Origin: DATAUD01 sp035511075
Lineage (GTDB): Bacteria; Verrucomicrobiota; Verrucomicrobiia; Limisphaerales; Palsa-1400
Assembly (NCBI GenBank): GCA_035511075.1
Contig: DATKFW010000064.1
Coordinates: forward strand, 36,147-100,146
Reading direction: 5' to 3'
Length of the DNA: 64,000 nt
The position numbers and the translations under genes are program-made. Numbering within the stretch: the first letter of the stretch is position 1; every line of letters begins with the position of its first letter. Below the pieces are notes generated by a model. The model worked only from the letters and a program-made list of their open reading frames with translations, did no database searches and was not told the origin of the DNA. Of this stretch, positions 25,045-33,825 are shown piece by piece.

Positions 25045-26130
25045 ATGGGCAATTCATTTGGAAAGCTGTTTCGCATCACCACCTGGGGGGAATCTCACGG
25101 GGGCGGTGTCGGTGTTGTCATTGACGGTTGCCCGCCGCGACTTCCGCTGACCGAAGCCGACATCCAGCCCGATCTGGACCGGCGACGCCCGGGCCAGTCC
25201 TCCATCGTCACGCCTCGCCAGGAGGCCGACCGGGTGCAAATCCTTTCCGGCACCTTCGAGGGCAGGACGATCGGCACGCCTATTTCCATGCTTGTCAAGA
25301 ATGAAGACGCCCGCCCAGCCGCCTACGCCGAAATGGCGTCCAAATTCCGCCCGTCCCATGCCGACTACACTTACCAGGCAAAATTCGGCATCCGCAACTG
25401 GCAGGGCGGCGGTCGCACCAGCGCGCGCGAAACCATCGGGCGCGTTGCCGCCGGCGCCGTGGCGAAAAAAATTCTGCGCGAACAATTCGGCGTGGCCGTC
25501 CTGGCTTATGTGAAGCAAGTGCAGCGCGTCACGGCACGGGTGGATTTCGGCGCCGTCACGTTCAAGGAAATTGAAAGCAGCATCGTCCGCTGTCCGGACC
25601 CGGAGGCCGCCCAAAAAATGATCCGTCTCATCGAAAAAGTGCGGCGCGCCGGCGATAGCGTCGGCGGAATCATTGAATGCGTGGCGCGCGGCGTTCCTCC
25701 GGGGTGGGGCGAACCGGTCTTTGACCGCCTGGAAGCCGATTTGGGCAAGGCGATGTTAAGTTTGCCCGCCTCGAAGGCCTTTGAAATCGGGTCCGGGTTT
25801 GGCGGCATTTTGCTCACGGGCTTGCAGCACAACGACGCCTTCCGGATGCGCGGCGGCAAAGTGCGCACTGTCACCAATAATTCCGGTGGCGTCCAGGGCG
25901 GCATTTCCAACGGCGAGCCCATTTTCTTCCGCGTCGCTTTCAAGCCGGTGGCCACCGTCATGCACGAACAGCAAACCGTGGACGTAAACTTGAAGAACAC
26001 GACGCTCAAAGGCCGCGGCCGCCACGATCCATGCGTCCTGCCTCGCGCCGTGCCAATGGTCGAGGCGATGGCCGCCCTGGTGCTGGTCGATCACGCCCTG
26101 CGCCAGCGCGGGCAATGTGGAGGCGCTTGA
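25045..26130 (+). CDS. aroC: Chorismate synthase
   Basis: Makes chorismate from EPSP using reduced FMN, completing the shikimate pathway served by aroA 5 kb upstream. The 361 residues begin MGNSFGKLFRITTWGESHGG. The other signatures GRTSARETIGRVAAGAVAKK and NNSGGVQGGISNGEP are present, as is RDDPCVLPRAVPMVEAMA-like GRHDPCVLPRAVPMVEAM near the end. ATG at 25045 is chosen because the preceding open frame to 24964 reads as non-conserved. It overlaps the RluA-type gene by 16 bp, so the two are co-expressed. The gene is intact. It has no nearby repressor site that I could recognise. Confidence 0.95.
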   Translation: MGNSFGKLFRITTWGESHGGGVGVVIDGCPPRLPLTEADIQPDLDRRRPGQSSIVTPRQEADRVQILSGTFEGRTIGTPISMLVKNEDARPAAYAEMASKFRPSHADYTYQAKFGIRNWQGGGRTSARETIGRVAAGAVAKKILREQFGVAVLAYVKQVQRVTARVDFGAVTFKEIESSIVRCPDPEAAQKMIRLIEKVRRAGDSVGGIIECVARGVPPGWGEPVFDRLEADLGKAMLSLPASKAFEIGSGFGGILLTGLQHNDAFRMRGGKVRTVTNNSGGVQGGISNGEPIFFRVAFKPVATVMHEQQTVDVNLKNTTLKGRGRHDPCVLPRAVPMVEAMAALVLVDHALRQRGQCGGA

Positions 26131-26828
26131 AAACGGCCGATATCGAGCTTTTCGATGGGACATTAGTGCCGATTCTGTATGAGGACCGGAGTGTCCTTGC
26201 CATCGATAAACCAGCCGGATGGCTGCTCGTGCCCGAAAGTTGGAAGAACACCAGCCGGAACTTGCAGCGCGAATTGATGATCTCGCTCGGAGCCGGCGAA
26301 CATTGGGCGCAGTCGCGGAACCTAAAGTATATCCGTTTCGTTCACCGTCTTGACGCCGAAACCAGCGGGGTGCTCCTGCTGGCCAAAAGCCCCGGCGCGC
26401 TAAGCGCCTTGAGCGGGCTTTTTGAGACCAGGCTCGTGCGCAAAAAGTATCTTGCGGTGGTGGACGGAATCCCGAAGGAAACCACCTGGGAATGCCGCTT
26501 GAAGATTTCCGAGGAATTCGGCGCGAAGGGGCAAATGCGCGTTGACGAGCGAAACGGGAAGGAGGCTCAGACCGTCTTCCGTGTTTTGCAGCGCCGCGAG
26601 GGCAGGGCGCTGATCGAGGCCATGCCCGCGACCGGGCGGACGCACCAGATTCGCGTCCACCTCGCGGCTGCCGGACATCCCGTGCTGGGCGATTCGCTCT
26701 ACGGCGGGCCTCGCGGGGATTTTGCGTTGCGGGCGGTGGAACTTTCCTACACGGACCCGTTCCTAAAGCGCCCCGTCCGCGTGACCGCGCCCACGGACGA
26801 GTTTCTGCGCCGGTTTCACTTTTCTTAG
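26115..26828 (+). CDS. RluA-family RNA pseudouridine synthase
   Basis: Isomerises a uridine in rRNA or tRNA to pseudouridine. The 237 residues contain the catalytic motif VHRLDAETSGVLLLAKS (Asp is the nucleophile). They also contain the entry ILYEDRSVLAIDKPAGWLLVP, KKYLAVVDGIP, and the late block MPATGRTHQIRVHLAAAGHPVLGDSLYG. There is no N-terminal S4 domain, so it is of the RluA/TruC type. The chosen ATG at 26115 overlaps aroC by 16 bp. Upstream in-frame starts would run through aroC and give a basic, unrelated leader. Its RNA target cannot be named from the sequence. Confidence 0.88.
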   Translation: MWRRLKTADIELFDGTLVPILYEDRSVLAIDKPAGWLLVPESWKNTSRNLQRELMISLGAGEHWAQSRNLKYIRFVHRLDAETSGVLLLAKSPGALSALSGLFETRLVRKKYLAVVDGIPKETTWECRLKISEEFGAKGQMRVDERNGKEAQTVFRVLQRREGRALIEAMPATGRTHQIRVHLAAAGHPVLGDSLYGGPRGDFALRAVELSYTDPFLKRPVRVTAPTDEFLRRFHFS

Positions 26829-26855
26829 GTGGCGAGCGAACCGATAATATCCTGG

Positions 26856-27830
26856 TTATAGCCAATCTTGCACAAGTTCCCGGTGCGGAAGATAGTCTTT
26901 GTTCCAACAGCTCAATACCGCGTCGCTATGATAATTAAACAACTGCGACAGTGTGAGACTCTCAACGTGGCCGTCGCAAAACAGAATATTCCTCCGGCTT
27001 CCGTCATGCCGCCTCCCTTCGGCAGCCAGTATCATCGGGTCGAGACCGGGCGGGTTCTGACCGGACCCGAAAAATAACAAGGCCGCGTCCACGAAGTTGA
27101 GGTAATTGTATCCTACTATCGGGTAGGGAGGATTGGATCCAAACGGCACGAAATCAGCGTCGCCAATGGCGATCATGTGGCTTGGGCTGAGAACTTCATT
27201 GTCCTTGGTCGCCAGTAAATAACCTTCGGTTTGCCCGTCGACATCGCCACTCCCTCCCACGCCGAGGCTGTCGTTTGCGAAGTTAGTACCTCCGACCCCG
27301 ATCCAGTTATATCCGTACGGCCCCCACGATTTATAGGCGTCGTTGTCGGGTAAGGCCCATACGGCAGCGCTGCCAACCGCCCGGGCATAGCTGGGGCATA
27401 GGTAGAGTTGACCAGCCGAATCTGCTCTGCCAAACAGCAGGTTGGTGGTCCACTTGGCTCCGACATACGGTTCCAATTGATCCGGCCAAAAAACGTATTC
27501 CGTAACAATCGGAAAACCGGCTTGACGAAAATATAAATATCGTGGAAAAGCCTCATAATCCCCCGTGTAGCTCGCCAACGCGATGCCCATCTGTCTTAAA
27601 TTGCTCTTGCATACCGCGCTGTCTCCCTGCTCCTTCGCCCGGCTCATGGCCGGCAACAGCAACGCAGCCAGGATGGCGATGACGGCGATGACCACCAGAA
27701 CCTCAACCAGCGTGAAGGCGCTTCTCGCGTACGATCTTGCAGAACCATCAAGGTCGTGACCTGAACAGCCACACTGGTCGAACACACCCACAAATCCCAG
27801 AGTAATTCTTTCCTTCTGGCAACCAAGCAT
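26856..27830 (-). CDS. Prepilin-like protein with N-terminal type IV methylation motif and H-x9-DG tail
   Basis: A 324-residue pseudopilin-like protein of the kind expanded in Verrucomicrobiota, Lentisphaerae and Planctomycetota. The processing site is in SAFTLVEVLVVIAVIAILAA, preceded by an unusually long leader of about 37 residues. After the helix come SRAKEQGDSAVCKSNLRQMG and the globular domain. The C terminus contains RRHDGSRRNILFCDGHVESL, the H-x9-D-G tail. No other pilus gene is adjacent; the PilB-type ATPase is 35 kb away. The long leader and four Cys in the first 30 residues are odd, and the start codon may be further downstream or the leader alternatively spliced by peptidase. The function is unknown (pseudopilus or secretion). 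Confidence 0.82.
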   Translation of the reverse strand: MLGCQKERITLGFVGVFDQCGCSGHDLDGSARSYARSAFTLVEVLVVIAVIAILAALLLPAMSRAKEQGDSAVCKSNLRQMGIALASYTGDYEAFPRYLYFRQAGFPIVTEYVFWPDQLEPYVGAKWTTNLLFGRADSAGQLYLCPSYARAVGSAAVWALPDNDAYKSWGPYGYNWIGVGGTNFANDSLGVGGSGDVDGQTEGYLLATKDNEVLSPSHMIAIGDADFVPFGSNPPYPIVGYNYLNFVDAALLFFGSGQNPPGLDPMILAAEGRRHDGSRRNILFCDGHVESLTLSQLFNYHSDAVLSCWNKDYLPHRELVQDWL

Positions 27831-28080
27831 TATGTGATTCCTGATCCCGCTCTTAACGGGGATATGGCAGCTGGCAGAGCGGGGTGTCTAGCTATGGCCA
27901 TTGCGTGAATCCCGGCGCATAATTCCGCCATTCAAACCCAGTTGGGGGCGATGACCCAACCGGGCATGCCAAAGATAGAAGGCCAGTGCCAGAAGCGCAT
28001 TTCAGTTGAATGCAATTGGTCGTGCCGCGTGAAATGAGCGCCCTTCAAATTGCGCTCGTCTCCTGGCCCAAGCCCCTGTT

Positions 28081-30018
28081 CTACTGAGGTTTGAATAAAT
28101 CAGCATATTTCCAAATAAGGTACAAAATGTAACAGCAGAGAAGGCCAACCCCCGCCGCTGCAACCAACCATTTCATTTTCAGTGCTTTAATGTATTCATC
28201 CGAGCGCATTGGTCCCATTTTCGCCAACGCTGTATCGATTTTTTGTGCTGTCAATTTGGAAATGGCCTCAGAAATTCGCGGCGCCTTGTATAACGCCTGA
28301 GCGGATGAAAATTCTCGCAGACATGCACTCTTTAATTTCTTAAACACTTTTACTGGTTCAGCAAATCCATTTTTCCAGACGAGCAATTCATCAAGCTGTA
28401 ATAGGGATCTAACAAAATATGTAACCACAAATGCCAAAACACAAGCGATAATAAAAATCCAAAAAGTTAAACCCACTCCTGATTGATTGACGGTCTGATT
28501 GTCGATAGCATAAACCATAGCAATAATGATCCCGGTGCAACTACCCGCTGCAACTAACCATGCTTGTCTATTCATCACTTTGGGACGCTCCGTTATAAAC
28601 CCGTCCACCGCATTCAAGGATTTCGCTACAATCGAAGCCTTTTCGGCGACGACGATTGAAATTAATGCCTCGATGTCGGCAAGCAAAACACATCCATCCT
28701 GCTCGTGTTTTTTGAGATTTGCAAAAGTTGATGGCAAGATGTCTTCAAATATTTTTGCTGCCCTGGCGCGTAGCGTTTTTGCCTCCGCCGGATCCAAAAT
28801 ATCCAAGGCTTTCAGAGGGGCTTCGCACTTGTTCAACGGATCAATGGCTCTTGCCCGTTGCTCGGCGTCCAACTTGATAAGAAACTGACTCAACCCGGGC
28901 TGCGCAGCTTTAAAACAGGCAGAGGCCATCGCGGCCTCGAAAAAACGGGCGTCTTCTTGGATGCAGGTTTTCAATTCAGCCAACCCTGACTCAACCTTGC
29001 CAGATTTGACGAGCATCTCTGCCAGGTAAAACCTCCAACCCGCAGAACTTGACGAGTATTTCTTAGAAGCATCCTTTTGATTGTCCGTGGATGCCGAGTT
29101 GGCGGTTTTGCCGTCTTCAAGCCCGACTTCCAGTGCGTTGCGAGCTTGTTTAACACAGTCTTCCAATCGTTTTTGTCGTTCAAGAAACGCCGCGTATTGA
29201 ATGCTGGCATAGCCCTTTGTTTCTGCATTAACGCCAGCAGCAAACACAATTGCACGACGATGATGCTCCTCGGATCTCTCGGCTGCGCCGCGCTTTTCGT
29301 AAATGCGAGCCAGTTCAGCATGGGGGAAATATACGGTGTTATCATATTCCAGTGACTTTTCAAATCGTATAAATGCATCATCATCAAAACCGCCCTTGAG
29401 ATTATCCCAGCCTTGACGAATTAGCTGCTTCGCTTCCGCCGTTCGAGAATTTACCAATGTTTCCAGGATTCTTTCCTGCGTGGTCAGTGTTCGTGAAGCG
29501 TAATCAACCAAAGATTCAAGATGCGTATTGGCCAGCTTTTGGAGCTCAAGCAATTGTCGCCCCTGCTGTGCGAGTTCTCCGTGCATGGCTTTGACATCGC
29601 CGCGCAACCTGCTGATGGCTAATACCGTAGAGGCAAACCCTGCGGCTGTAACGGCAACAGATGCAGCCGAAATTGCCTCCAAGCCGGCGATTTTATCATC
29701 AACTTGGCCCAGATCGGTGTCTATGGTCTGGTCGATTCGATCAACACCTTGATTTGCGGCAGTTGTGAGGCTGTTGGTTTGTGATTTGACCGTCGATTGA
29801 AGATTATCAAACCCTCGACGATTAACATCAGACGCCTGACGGGCTTGATTGATAATGGTTTGCTGCACCCGACCAAGGTCGGCATGAAGATTGGTCCCCA
29901 GCCTGTGGACATTGGCGCTTATCATGCCGGCACCGGCAGCTTGTGTTCCGGCAAGTAATTCAAAAGAGTTGTCAGCAACAACTCCAAAGCCCATTTCTGA
30001 AAATTCGCCTGTCGTCAT
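28081..30018 (-). CDS. AT-rich coiled-coil and TPR membrane protein of unknown function
   Basis: A 645-residue protein that I do not recognise. ATG at 30018 has an AAGG-type site 8 nt upstream. The N-terminal 120 residues have phage-tail or chemoreceptor-like coiled-coil character (VNRRGFDNLQSTVKSQTNS). A short hydrophobic stretch lies at about 120-140 (SAASVAVTAAGFASTVLAIS). Residues 190-400 have TPR-like helical repeats (FIRFEKSLEYDNTVYFPHAE, and similar), with SAGWRFYLAEMLVKSGK. Two close transmembrane segments lie at about 485-505 and 520-545 (GVGLTFWIFIIACVLAFVV) and a third near the C terminus (WLVAAAGVGLLCCYILYLIW). The codon use is AT-rich (near 45% GC by eye against about 60% around it), a sign of recent transfer. 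A 250-bp gap separates it from the prepilin gene. Confidence 0.8.
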   Translation of the reverse strand: MTTGEFSEMGFGVVADNSFELLAGTQAAGAGMISANVHRLGTNLHADLGRVQQTIINQARQASDVNRRGFDNLQSTVKSQTNSLTTAANQGVDRIDQTIDTDLGQVDDKIAGLEAISAASVAVTAAGFASTVLAISRLRGDVKAMHGELAQQGRQLLELQKLANTHLESLVDYASRTLTTQERILETLVNSRTAEAKQLIRQGWDNLKGGFDDDAFIRFEKSLEYDNTVYFPHAELARIYEKRGAAERSEEHHRRAIVFAAGVNAETKGYASIQYAAFLERQKRLEDCVKQARNALEVGLEDGKTANSASTDNQKDASKKYSSSSAGWRFYLAEMLVKSGKVESGLAELKTCIQEDARFFEAAMASACFKAAQPGLSQFLIKLDAEQRARAIDPLNKCEAPLKALDILDPAEAKTLRARAAKIFEDILPSTFANLKKHEQDGCVLLADIEALISIVVAEKASIVAKSLNAVDGFITERPKVMNRQAWLVAAGSCTGIIIAMVYAIDNQTVNQSGVGLTFWIFIIACVLAFVVTYFVRSLLQLDELLVWKNGFAEPVKVFKKLKSACLREFSSAQALYKAPRISEAISKLTAQKIDTALAKMGPMRSDEYIKALKMKWLVAAAGVGLLCCYILYLIWKYADLFKPQ

Positions 30019-30094
30019 AAGAAACCCTTTGTCTATGCGGTTCCATCGTAAGTCAATAATATTAGCTTGTGAAGCTAATTTGGGCAATCCGGGC

Positions 30095-30442
30095 TTAATT
30101 CACTACAGCCGTGGGATGCTTTGGTTGATAAAGGCCGATCTCGCCTCCACTCGGAAGCCGAATCCGCGTCACGGAGCCCCATCGCTCCTCTTCAACTGTG
30201 GAACACTGAACGCCTTTCGTCGCGAGGCGAGCCATTTCGGCCTCCAGATCGTCGCACATGAAATAAAGTTCGTGAACACCGTTCTGATCGGACGGATGGA
30301 ACGCCGCCTCTGTACGGGGCAGGGCGAAGAGCAGCCAGCCATGACCCGCGTCCACGGATTTGAACGCGAGCACATCGCGAAAGAAGGCCCGATCCGCCTC
30401 GGCATCTTTGCTATAGACAATGACGTGAGCTCCAAAAATCAT
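30095..30442 (-). CDS. VOC family (glyoxalase/dioxygenase-like) protein
   Basis: A 115-residue single-domain protein of the vicinal-oxygen-chelate fold: FGAHVIVYSKDAEADRAFF, DAGHGWLLFALPRTEAAFHP, NGVHELYFMCDDLEAEMARL and RLPSGGEIGLYQPKHP. The beta-alpha-beta-beta-beta pattern and the H/E metal-ligand spacing are visible (His near residue 6, Glu near 58, Glu near 104). The small size fits 'glyoxalase superfamily' proteins of unknown substrate. It lies 76 bp upstream of the AT-rich coiled-coil gene on the same strand and faces bioB across a 142-bp divergent gap. Confidence 0.82.
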   Translation of the reverse strand: MIFGAHVIVYSKDAEADRAFFRDVLAFKSVDAGHGWLLFALPRTEAAFHPSDQNGVHELYFMCDDLEAEMARLATKGVQCSTVEEERWGSVTRIRLPSGGEIGLYQPKHPTAVVN

Positions 30443-30584
30443 TTGCCTTCCGGAAAAATGGTCAATTCATTCGGGTTTTCCGATTAATTGACAGTGATGA
30501 TGACGCAATGGCGATCACGAGGCGAGCAAGAATGCGCAGCCCTCTTCACTTTGGGCCTTGAACCGGCCCGGGCGCTTCAGTATC

Positions 30585-31631
30585 ATGTCAACCATGATTG
30601 GAGAAATGGTTGACGCAATTGCTCCGGCGGAGATTTCGGAACTCACAGCGCGCGTCCTCGGCGGCGGCGAGATCACGCGCGATGAGGCGCTCCGGCTCTT
30701 CGGCCTTGAGACCGCGGCGGATGTTTTCGATTTGTTGGCCGGGGCCAACCGCATTCGCGAACATTTCAAAGGCAACAAGATTCACCTCTGTTCCATCGTC
30801 AACGCCAAGGCGGGTGCGTGTTCGGAGAATTGCAGCTTTTGCGCGCAGTCGTCCTTTTACCAGACCGGTTCCCCCAAGTACGGCTTCATCGACCCGGAGC
30901 CGGTGCTGGACGCGGCGGAGGAAGCCGCGCGCAACGGCGTCACGGCGGTCGGATTGGTCGCCGCCTGGCGCGGGCTTAACGAGGGGCCGATGCTGGACGA
31001 AGTTTGCGAGCGCATTCGCGAACTCTCGGCCGGCGGCAAAACGCGGCCCGACGCCTCCCTGGGCATCATCAAGAGCCAGCGTGTCGCGGACCGGCTGAAG
31101 GAAGCCGGCCTGGAATGTTACGGACACAATCTGGAGACCTCGAAGCGGTTTTTTCCGCAGCAATGTTCGACCCACACGTATGAGGACCGCCTGGAGACAA
31201 TTTCCTATTTGAAGAAGGCTGGCATCAAGATTTGTTCCGGCGGCATCATCGGGATGGGCGAAACGCGCGAGGACCGTTGCGACCTGGCTTTCGCGCTCAA
31301 GGAAGTTGGGGCCAACGTCGTGCCCATCAACATTCTCAATCCTATCAAGGGCACGCCCCTGGGCGAGAATCCGCCCGTGCCGCCAATGGAGATTCTCAAG
31401 ACGATTGCCTGTTTCCGCTACATTTTGCCGCGGCAGGAAATCATGGTTGCCGGCGGCCGCACGGTCAATCTGCGCGACATGCAGAGCATGGTCTTTATGG
31501 CCGGGGCGAGCGCGTTGATGGTGGGCAATTATCTGACCACGCTCAATCAGCCGGTCGAGAAAGACCTGCAAATGCTGCAAGACCTCGGCCTGGACCCCAA
31601 CTGGGACAATCACGGGTTTGTCGATCAGTAA
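30585..31631 (+). CDS. bioB: Biotin synthase
   Basis: A radical SAM enzyme that inserts sulfur into dethiobiotin. It has 348 residues from ATG at 30585. The start is uncertain: TTG at 30558 and ATGs at 30594 and 30606 are alternatives, none with a convincing ribosome-binding site. The [4Fe-4S] motif C-x3-C-x2-C is Cys79, Cys83 and Cys86 in KAGACSENCSFCAQ. Other family blocks are YGHNLETSKRFFPQQCSTH, GGIIGMGETREDRCDLAF and the late VAGGRTVNLRDMQSMVFMAG. The protein is fully typical and intact. Only the M14 peptidase follows, with a 2-bp gap. No BioR, BirA site or other bio genes are visible nearby. Confidence 0.92.
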   Translation: MSTMIGEMVDAIAPAEISELTARVLGGGEITRDEALRLFGLETAADVFDLLAGANRIREHFKGNKIHLCSIVNAKAGACSENCSFCAQSSFYQTGSPKYGFIDPEPVLDAAEEAARNGVTAVGLVAAWRGLNEGPMLDEVCERIRELSAGGKTRPDASLGIIKSQRVADRLKEAGLECYGHNLETSKRFFPQQCSTHTYEDRLETISYLKKAGIKICSGGIIGMGETREDRCDLAFALKEVGANVVPINILNPIKGTPLGENPPVPPMEILKTIACFRYILPRQEIMVAGGRTVNLRDMQSMVFMAGASALMVGNYLTTLNQPVEKDLQMLQDLGLDPNWDNHGFVDQ

Positions 31632-31633
31632 CC

Positions 31634-32380
31634 GTGCAGCGTTCAGGCAAAAACATCGGCGGCTATTTCGGCGAGCCTATCGATATCCAGGATGTTCTTG
31701 GGAAAATCGCCCTCGCCGCCGCCGCAAAGAATTGGGAGCGCGACCCGACGTTTCTGGCCTACCGCCGCGGGCCGCCGTCGCCCCGCATCCGCCTCTATAT
31801 TTCAACGGGAATCCACGGGGACGAACCGGCCGGCCCCCTGGCCGCCCTGCAATTGCTCCAGGACGATAGCTGGCCCGTCGATGCCGCCCTTTGGATGTGC
31901 CCTTGCCTCAACCCGACCGGTTTTCCGTTGAACCGGCGCGAAAACGCCCAAGGCATCGATTTGAACCGCGACTATCGACATTTGGAAAGCGCGGAAGTTC
32001 GCTCCCACGTCGATTGGCTGCAAAAGCAACCTTCCTTTGATCTGACGCTCTGCATGCATGAAGATTGGGAGTCCAACGGCTTTTACGTTTATGAAGTCAA
32101 TCCTACCGGCCGCCCGTCTCTGGCCGAAAAAATAATTGAAGCCGTTGCCAAAATCTGTCCCATCGACCCCTCCGCCGAAATCGAGACGTGGCCTGCAAAC
32201 GCAGGCGTGATCCGCCCCCATCTCAATCCCGCGGATCGCCCGCGATGGGCGGAAGCCTTTTACTTGATCACCCACAAGTGTTCGTTGAGCTATACCTTTG
32301 AAGCCCCGTCGGACTTTCCTCTGGCGACGCGCGTGTCGGCCCTGGCCGCTGCGGCGAAAACGGCGGTAAACCTGTTGTGA
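31634..32380 (+). CDS. M14-family metallocarboxypeptidase / succinylglutamate desuccinylase-like protein
   Basis: A 248-residue zinc peptidase-fold protein starting at GTG 31634, 2 bp after bioB. The zinc motif is H-x-x-E (His61, Glu64) in STGIHGDEPAG. A substrate-binding arginine is in DLNRDYRHLES (Arg112), a third zinc-ligand candidate is His142 in MHEDWESNGF, and the catalytic Glu223 is in LSYTFEAPS. This matches the small M14 branch (MpaA / AspA / 'M14 family murein peptide amidase'). It probably cleaves a gamma- or amide-linked small substrate such as a peptidoglycan peptide. There is no signal peptide. Co-transcription with bioB looks accidental and suggests nothing about biotin. Confidence 0.85.
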   Translation: MQRSGKNIGGYFGEPIDIQDVLGKIALAAAAKNWERDPTFLAYRRGPPSPRIRLYISTGIHGDEPAGPLAALQLLQDDSWPVDAALWMCPCLNPTGFPLNRRENAQGIDLNRDYRHLESAEVRSHVDWLQKQPSFDLTLCMHEDWESNGFYVYEVNPTGRPSLAEKIIEAVAKICPIDPSAEIETWPANAGVIRPHLNPADRPRWAEAFYLITHKCSLSYTFEAPSDFPLATRVSALAAAAKTAVNLL

Positions 32381-32432
32381 TTCACAATCTTATAGACTTC
32401 AAACGAATTCCGGTCGGCGCTGTCAAATCATT

Positions 32433-33134
32433 ATGAATGAACCTAACTGGAAGGATCGGTTGAAGAAGTTTTGGCGCGAGACGCGGGGGCTTTGGCTCAC
32501 CATTCTGATTCTCAGCGCCGTCCGCTCGGCCATCGCCGATTGGAACGATGTTCCCAGCGGCTCGATGAACCCGACCATTGTCGAAGGCGACCGTGTACTC
32601 GTCAACAAACTGGCTTACGATTTGAAGGTGCCCTTTACCATGCGGCATATCGCGCAATGGTCCAATCCAAAACGCGGCGACATCGCCGTATTCTTCTCGC
32701 CCGGTGACGGCCTTCGCCTGGTCAAACGGGTCATTGGATTGCCCGGGGACCGGATCGAACTGGTTAATGACAAGCTCTTCGTCAACGGTGTCCCAGCGGC
32801 TTATGAGGCGTTGCCGGACAGCGTTGGACGCGATCTTCCTCCCAACCGGTTCGGGCCGCGCTTCTTCGTGACGGAAAGCGTTCCTAGAAGCCCGGTCCAT
32901 GCGTTGACGATCTTGCCGCGAGTTCCGGCCAGGCGTTCTTTTGGACCGTTCGTCGTCCAGCCAGGCCATTATTTTATGATGGGAGACAATCGGGATGACA
33001 GCAACGATTCCCGATATTGGGGCACGGTGGACCGCAGCCTGATCGTAGGACGGGCTTCGATGGTTGTGATGTCGTTGGATCACCAGCATTACTTCGAGCC
33101 TCGCTGGCATCGGTTTTTCACTGAGCTACTGTAA
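32433..33134 (+). CDS. lepB: Signal peptidase I
   Basis: Cleaves signal peptides of exported proteins at the outer face of the membrane. The 233 residues have one N-terminal transmembrane helix (LWLTILILSAVRSAIADW). The nucleophile is Ser44 in VPSGSMNPTIVEGDRV, and the catalytic lysine is Lys98 in RLVKRVIGLPGDRIEL. Box E is FMMGDNRDDSNDSRYWG. The C-terminal tail is short. The 52-bp gap after the M14 gene has no strong feature, and a terminator-like hairpin follows the stop (33141-33159). The window encodes many exported proteins, so the gene is needed, but it is not obviously specialised. The gene is intact. Confidence 0.94.
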   Translation: MNEPNWKDRLKKFWRETRGLWLTILILSAVRSAIADWNDVPSGSMNPTIVEGDRVLVNKLAYDLKVPFTMRHIAQWSNPKRGDIAVFFSPGDGLRLVKRVIGLPGDRIELVNDKLFVNGVPAAYEALPDSVGRDLPPNRFGPRFFVTESVPRSPVHALTILPRVPARRSFGPFVVQPGHYFMMGDNRDDSNDSRYWGTVDRSLIVGRASMVVMSLDHQHYFEPRWHRFFTELL

Positions 33135-33140
33135 CGGGAG

Positions 33141-33159
33141 AGCCTCTATTGAGGCTTTT
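33141..33159 (+). terminator. Intrinsic terminator after lepB
   Basis: AGCCTC, loop TATT, GAGGCT, then TTT, starting 7 bp after the lepB stop. The 6-bp stem with a short T-run is a modest but plausible rho-independent terminator. Confidence 0.6.
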
Positions 33160-33200
33160 GAATGCGGCTTTAGGGTAATGTAGGGCAGGGTGCTATACCT

Positions 33201-33824
33201 ATGAAAGCTTGTACGGCAATTCTCGCGCTGGCGGTCGCATTTCCTGCGGTCGGTTTGGCGCAGGAATTTAATCTTTCGCCGACCTTCGCAGGCCGGGCAA
33301 TCGCGCTGCAGGCCATGGAAACGGACCAAAGCCCCGTCGCCCTCGTGGATACCGGCCCAGTTCCACTTGCCGGCGGTGTGCGACAAACCTCCCTGGCGGA
33401 CGCAGTCGCCTACCCGGGGGTCATTGCGCGCCAGCTCTACGCTCTCACAACGGCTTTCATCAACCAGAATCAGTCGCAAGCTTCCATGGCAGGCTTGGAT
33501 TTTTCGATTGGGAATCATCGCGTGGCTGCCCTATGGACGGAAGCTCAAGCGACGGCTCGCGCCGAATTTTTGACCGTCGCGACCTCCGGCAGTGTCACGG
33601 TGCAGAGTCTGACGATCGACGGCAATCCGGTGACCGTCTCAGGCGCGGCCAATCAGACAATCAACTTGCCGGACGGCTATGTCGTCATTAACGAGCAAAC
33701 CGGTTCCAGCAGCCGCGACTACGGGGTAATCACGGTCAATGCGATTCACATTGTGGTCAACGGAGTGGGCAGTATCGTGGCCGCCTCGGCGACGGCGGAA
33801 GTCATCAACAGACCCACCCGATAA
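33201..33824 (+). CDS. Secreted choice-of-anchor P-like protein
   Basis: A 207-residue exported protein with a signal peptide (ACTAILALAVAFPAVGLAQ). The body is beta-rich and ends TINLPDGYVVINEQ, then GVITVNAIHIVVNGVGSIVA. This pairs with the 'choice-of-anchor P' pattern, in which a T-x-x-x-L-P-x-G-x-x-x-x-x-E-Q segment is followed by V-N-A-x-H-x-x-V. No PEP-CTERM or other sorting tail is present; it stops at STATAEVINRPTR. It follows the lepB terminator by 41 bp and converges with the SUMF1-domain gene, only 1 bp apart. The function is unknown. The assignment rests on the C-terminal pattern only. Confidence 0.65.
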   Translation: MKACTAILALAVAFPAVGLAQEFNLSPTFAGRAIALQAMETDQSPVALVDTGPVPLAGGVRQTSLADAVAYPGVIARQLYALTTAFINQNQSQASMAGLDFSIGNHRVAALWTEAQATARAEFLTVATSGSVTVQSLTIDGNPVTVSGAANQTINLPDGYVVINEQTGSSSRDYGVITVNAIHIVVNGVGSIVAASATAEVINRPTR

Positions 33825-33825
33825 T

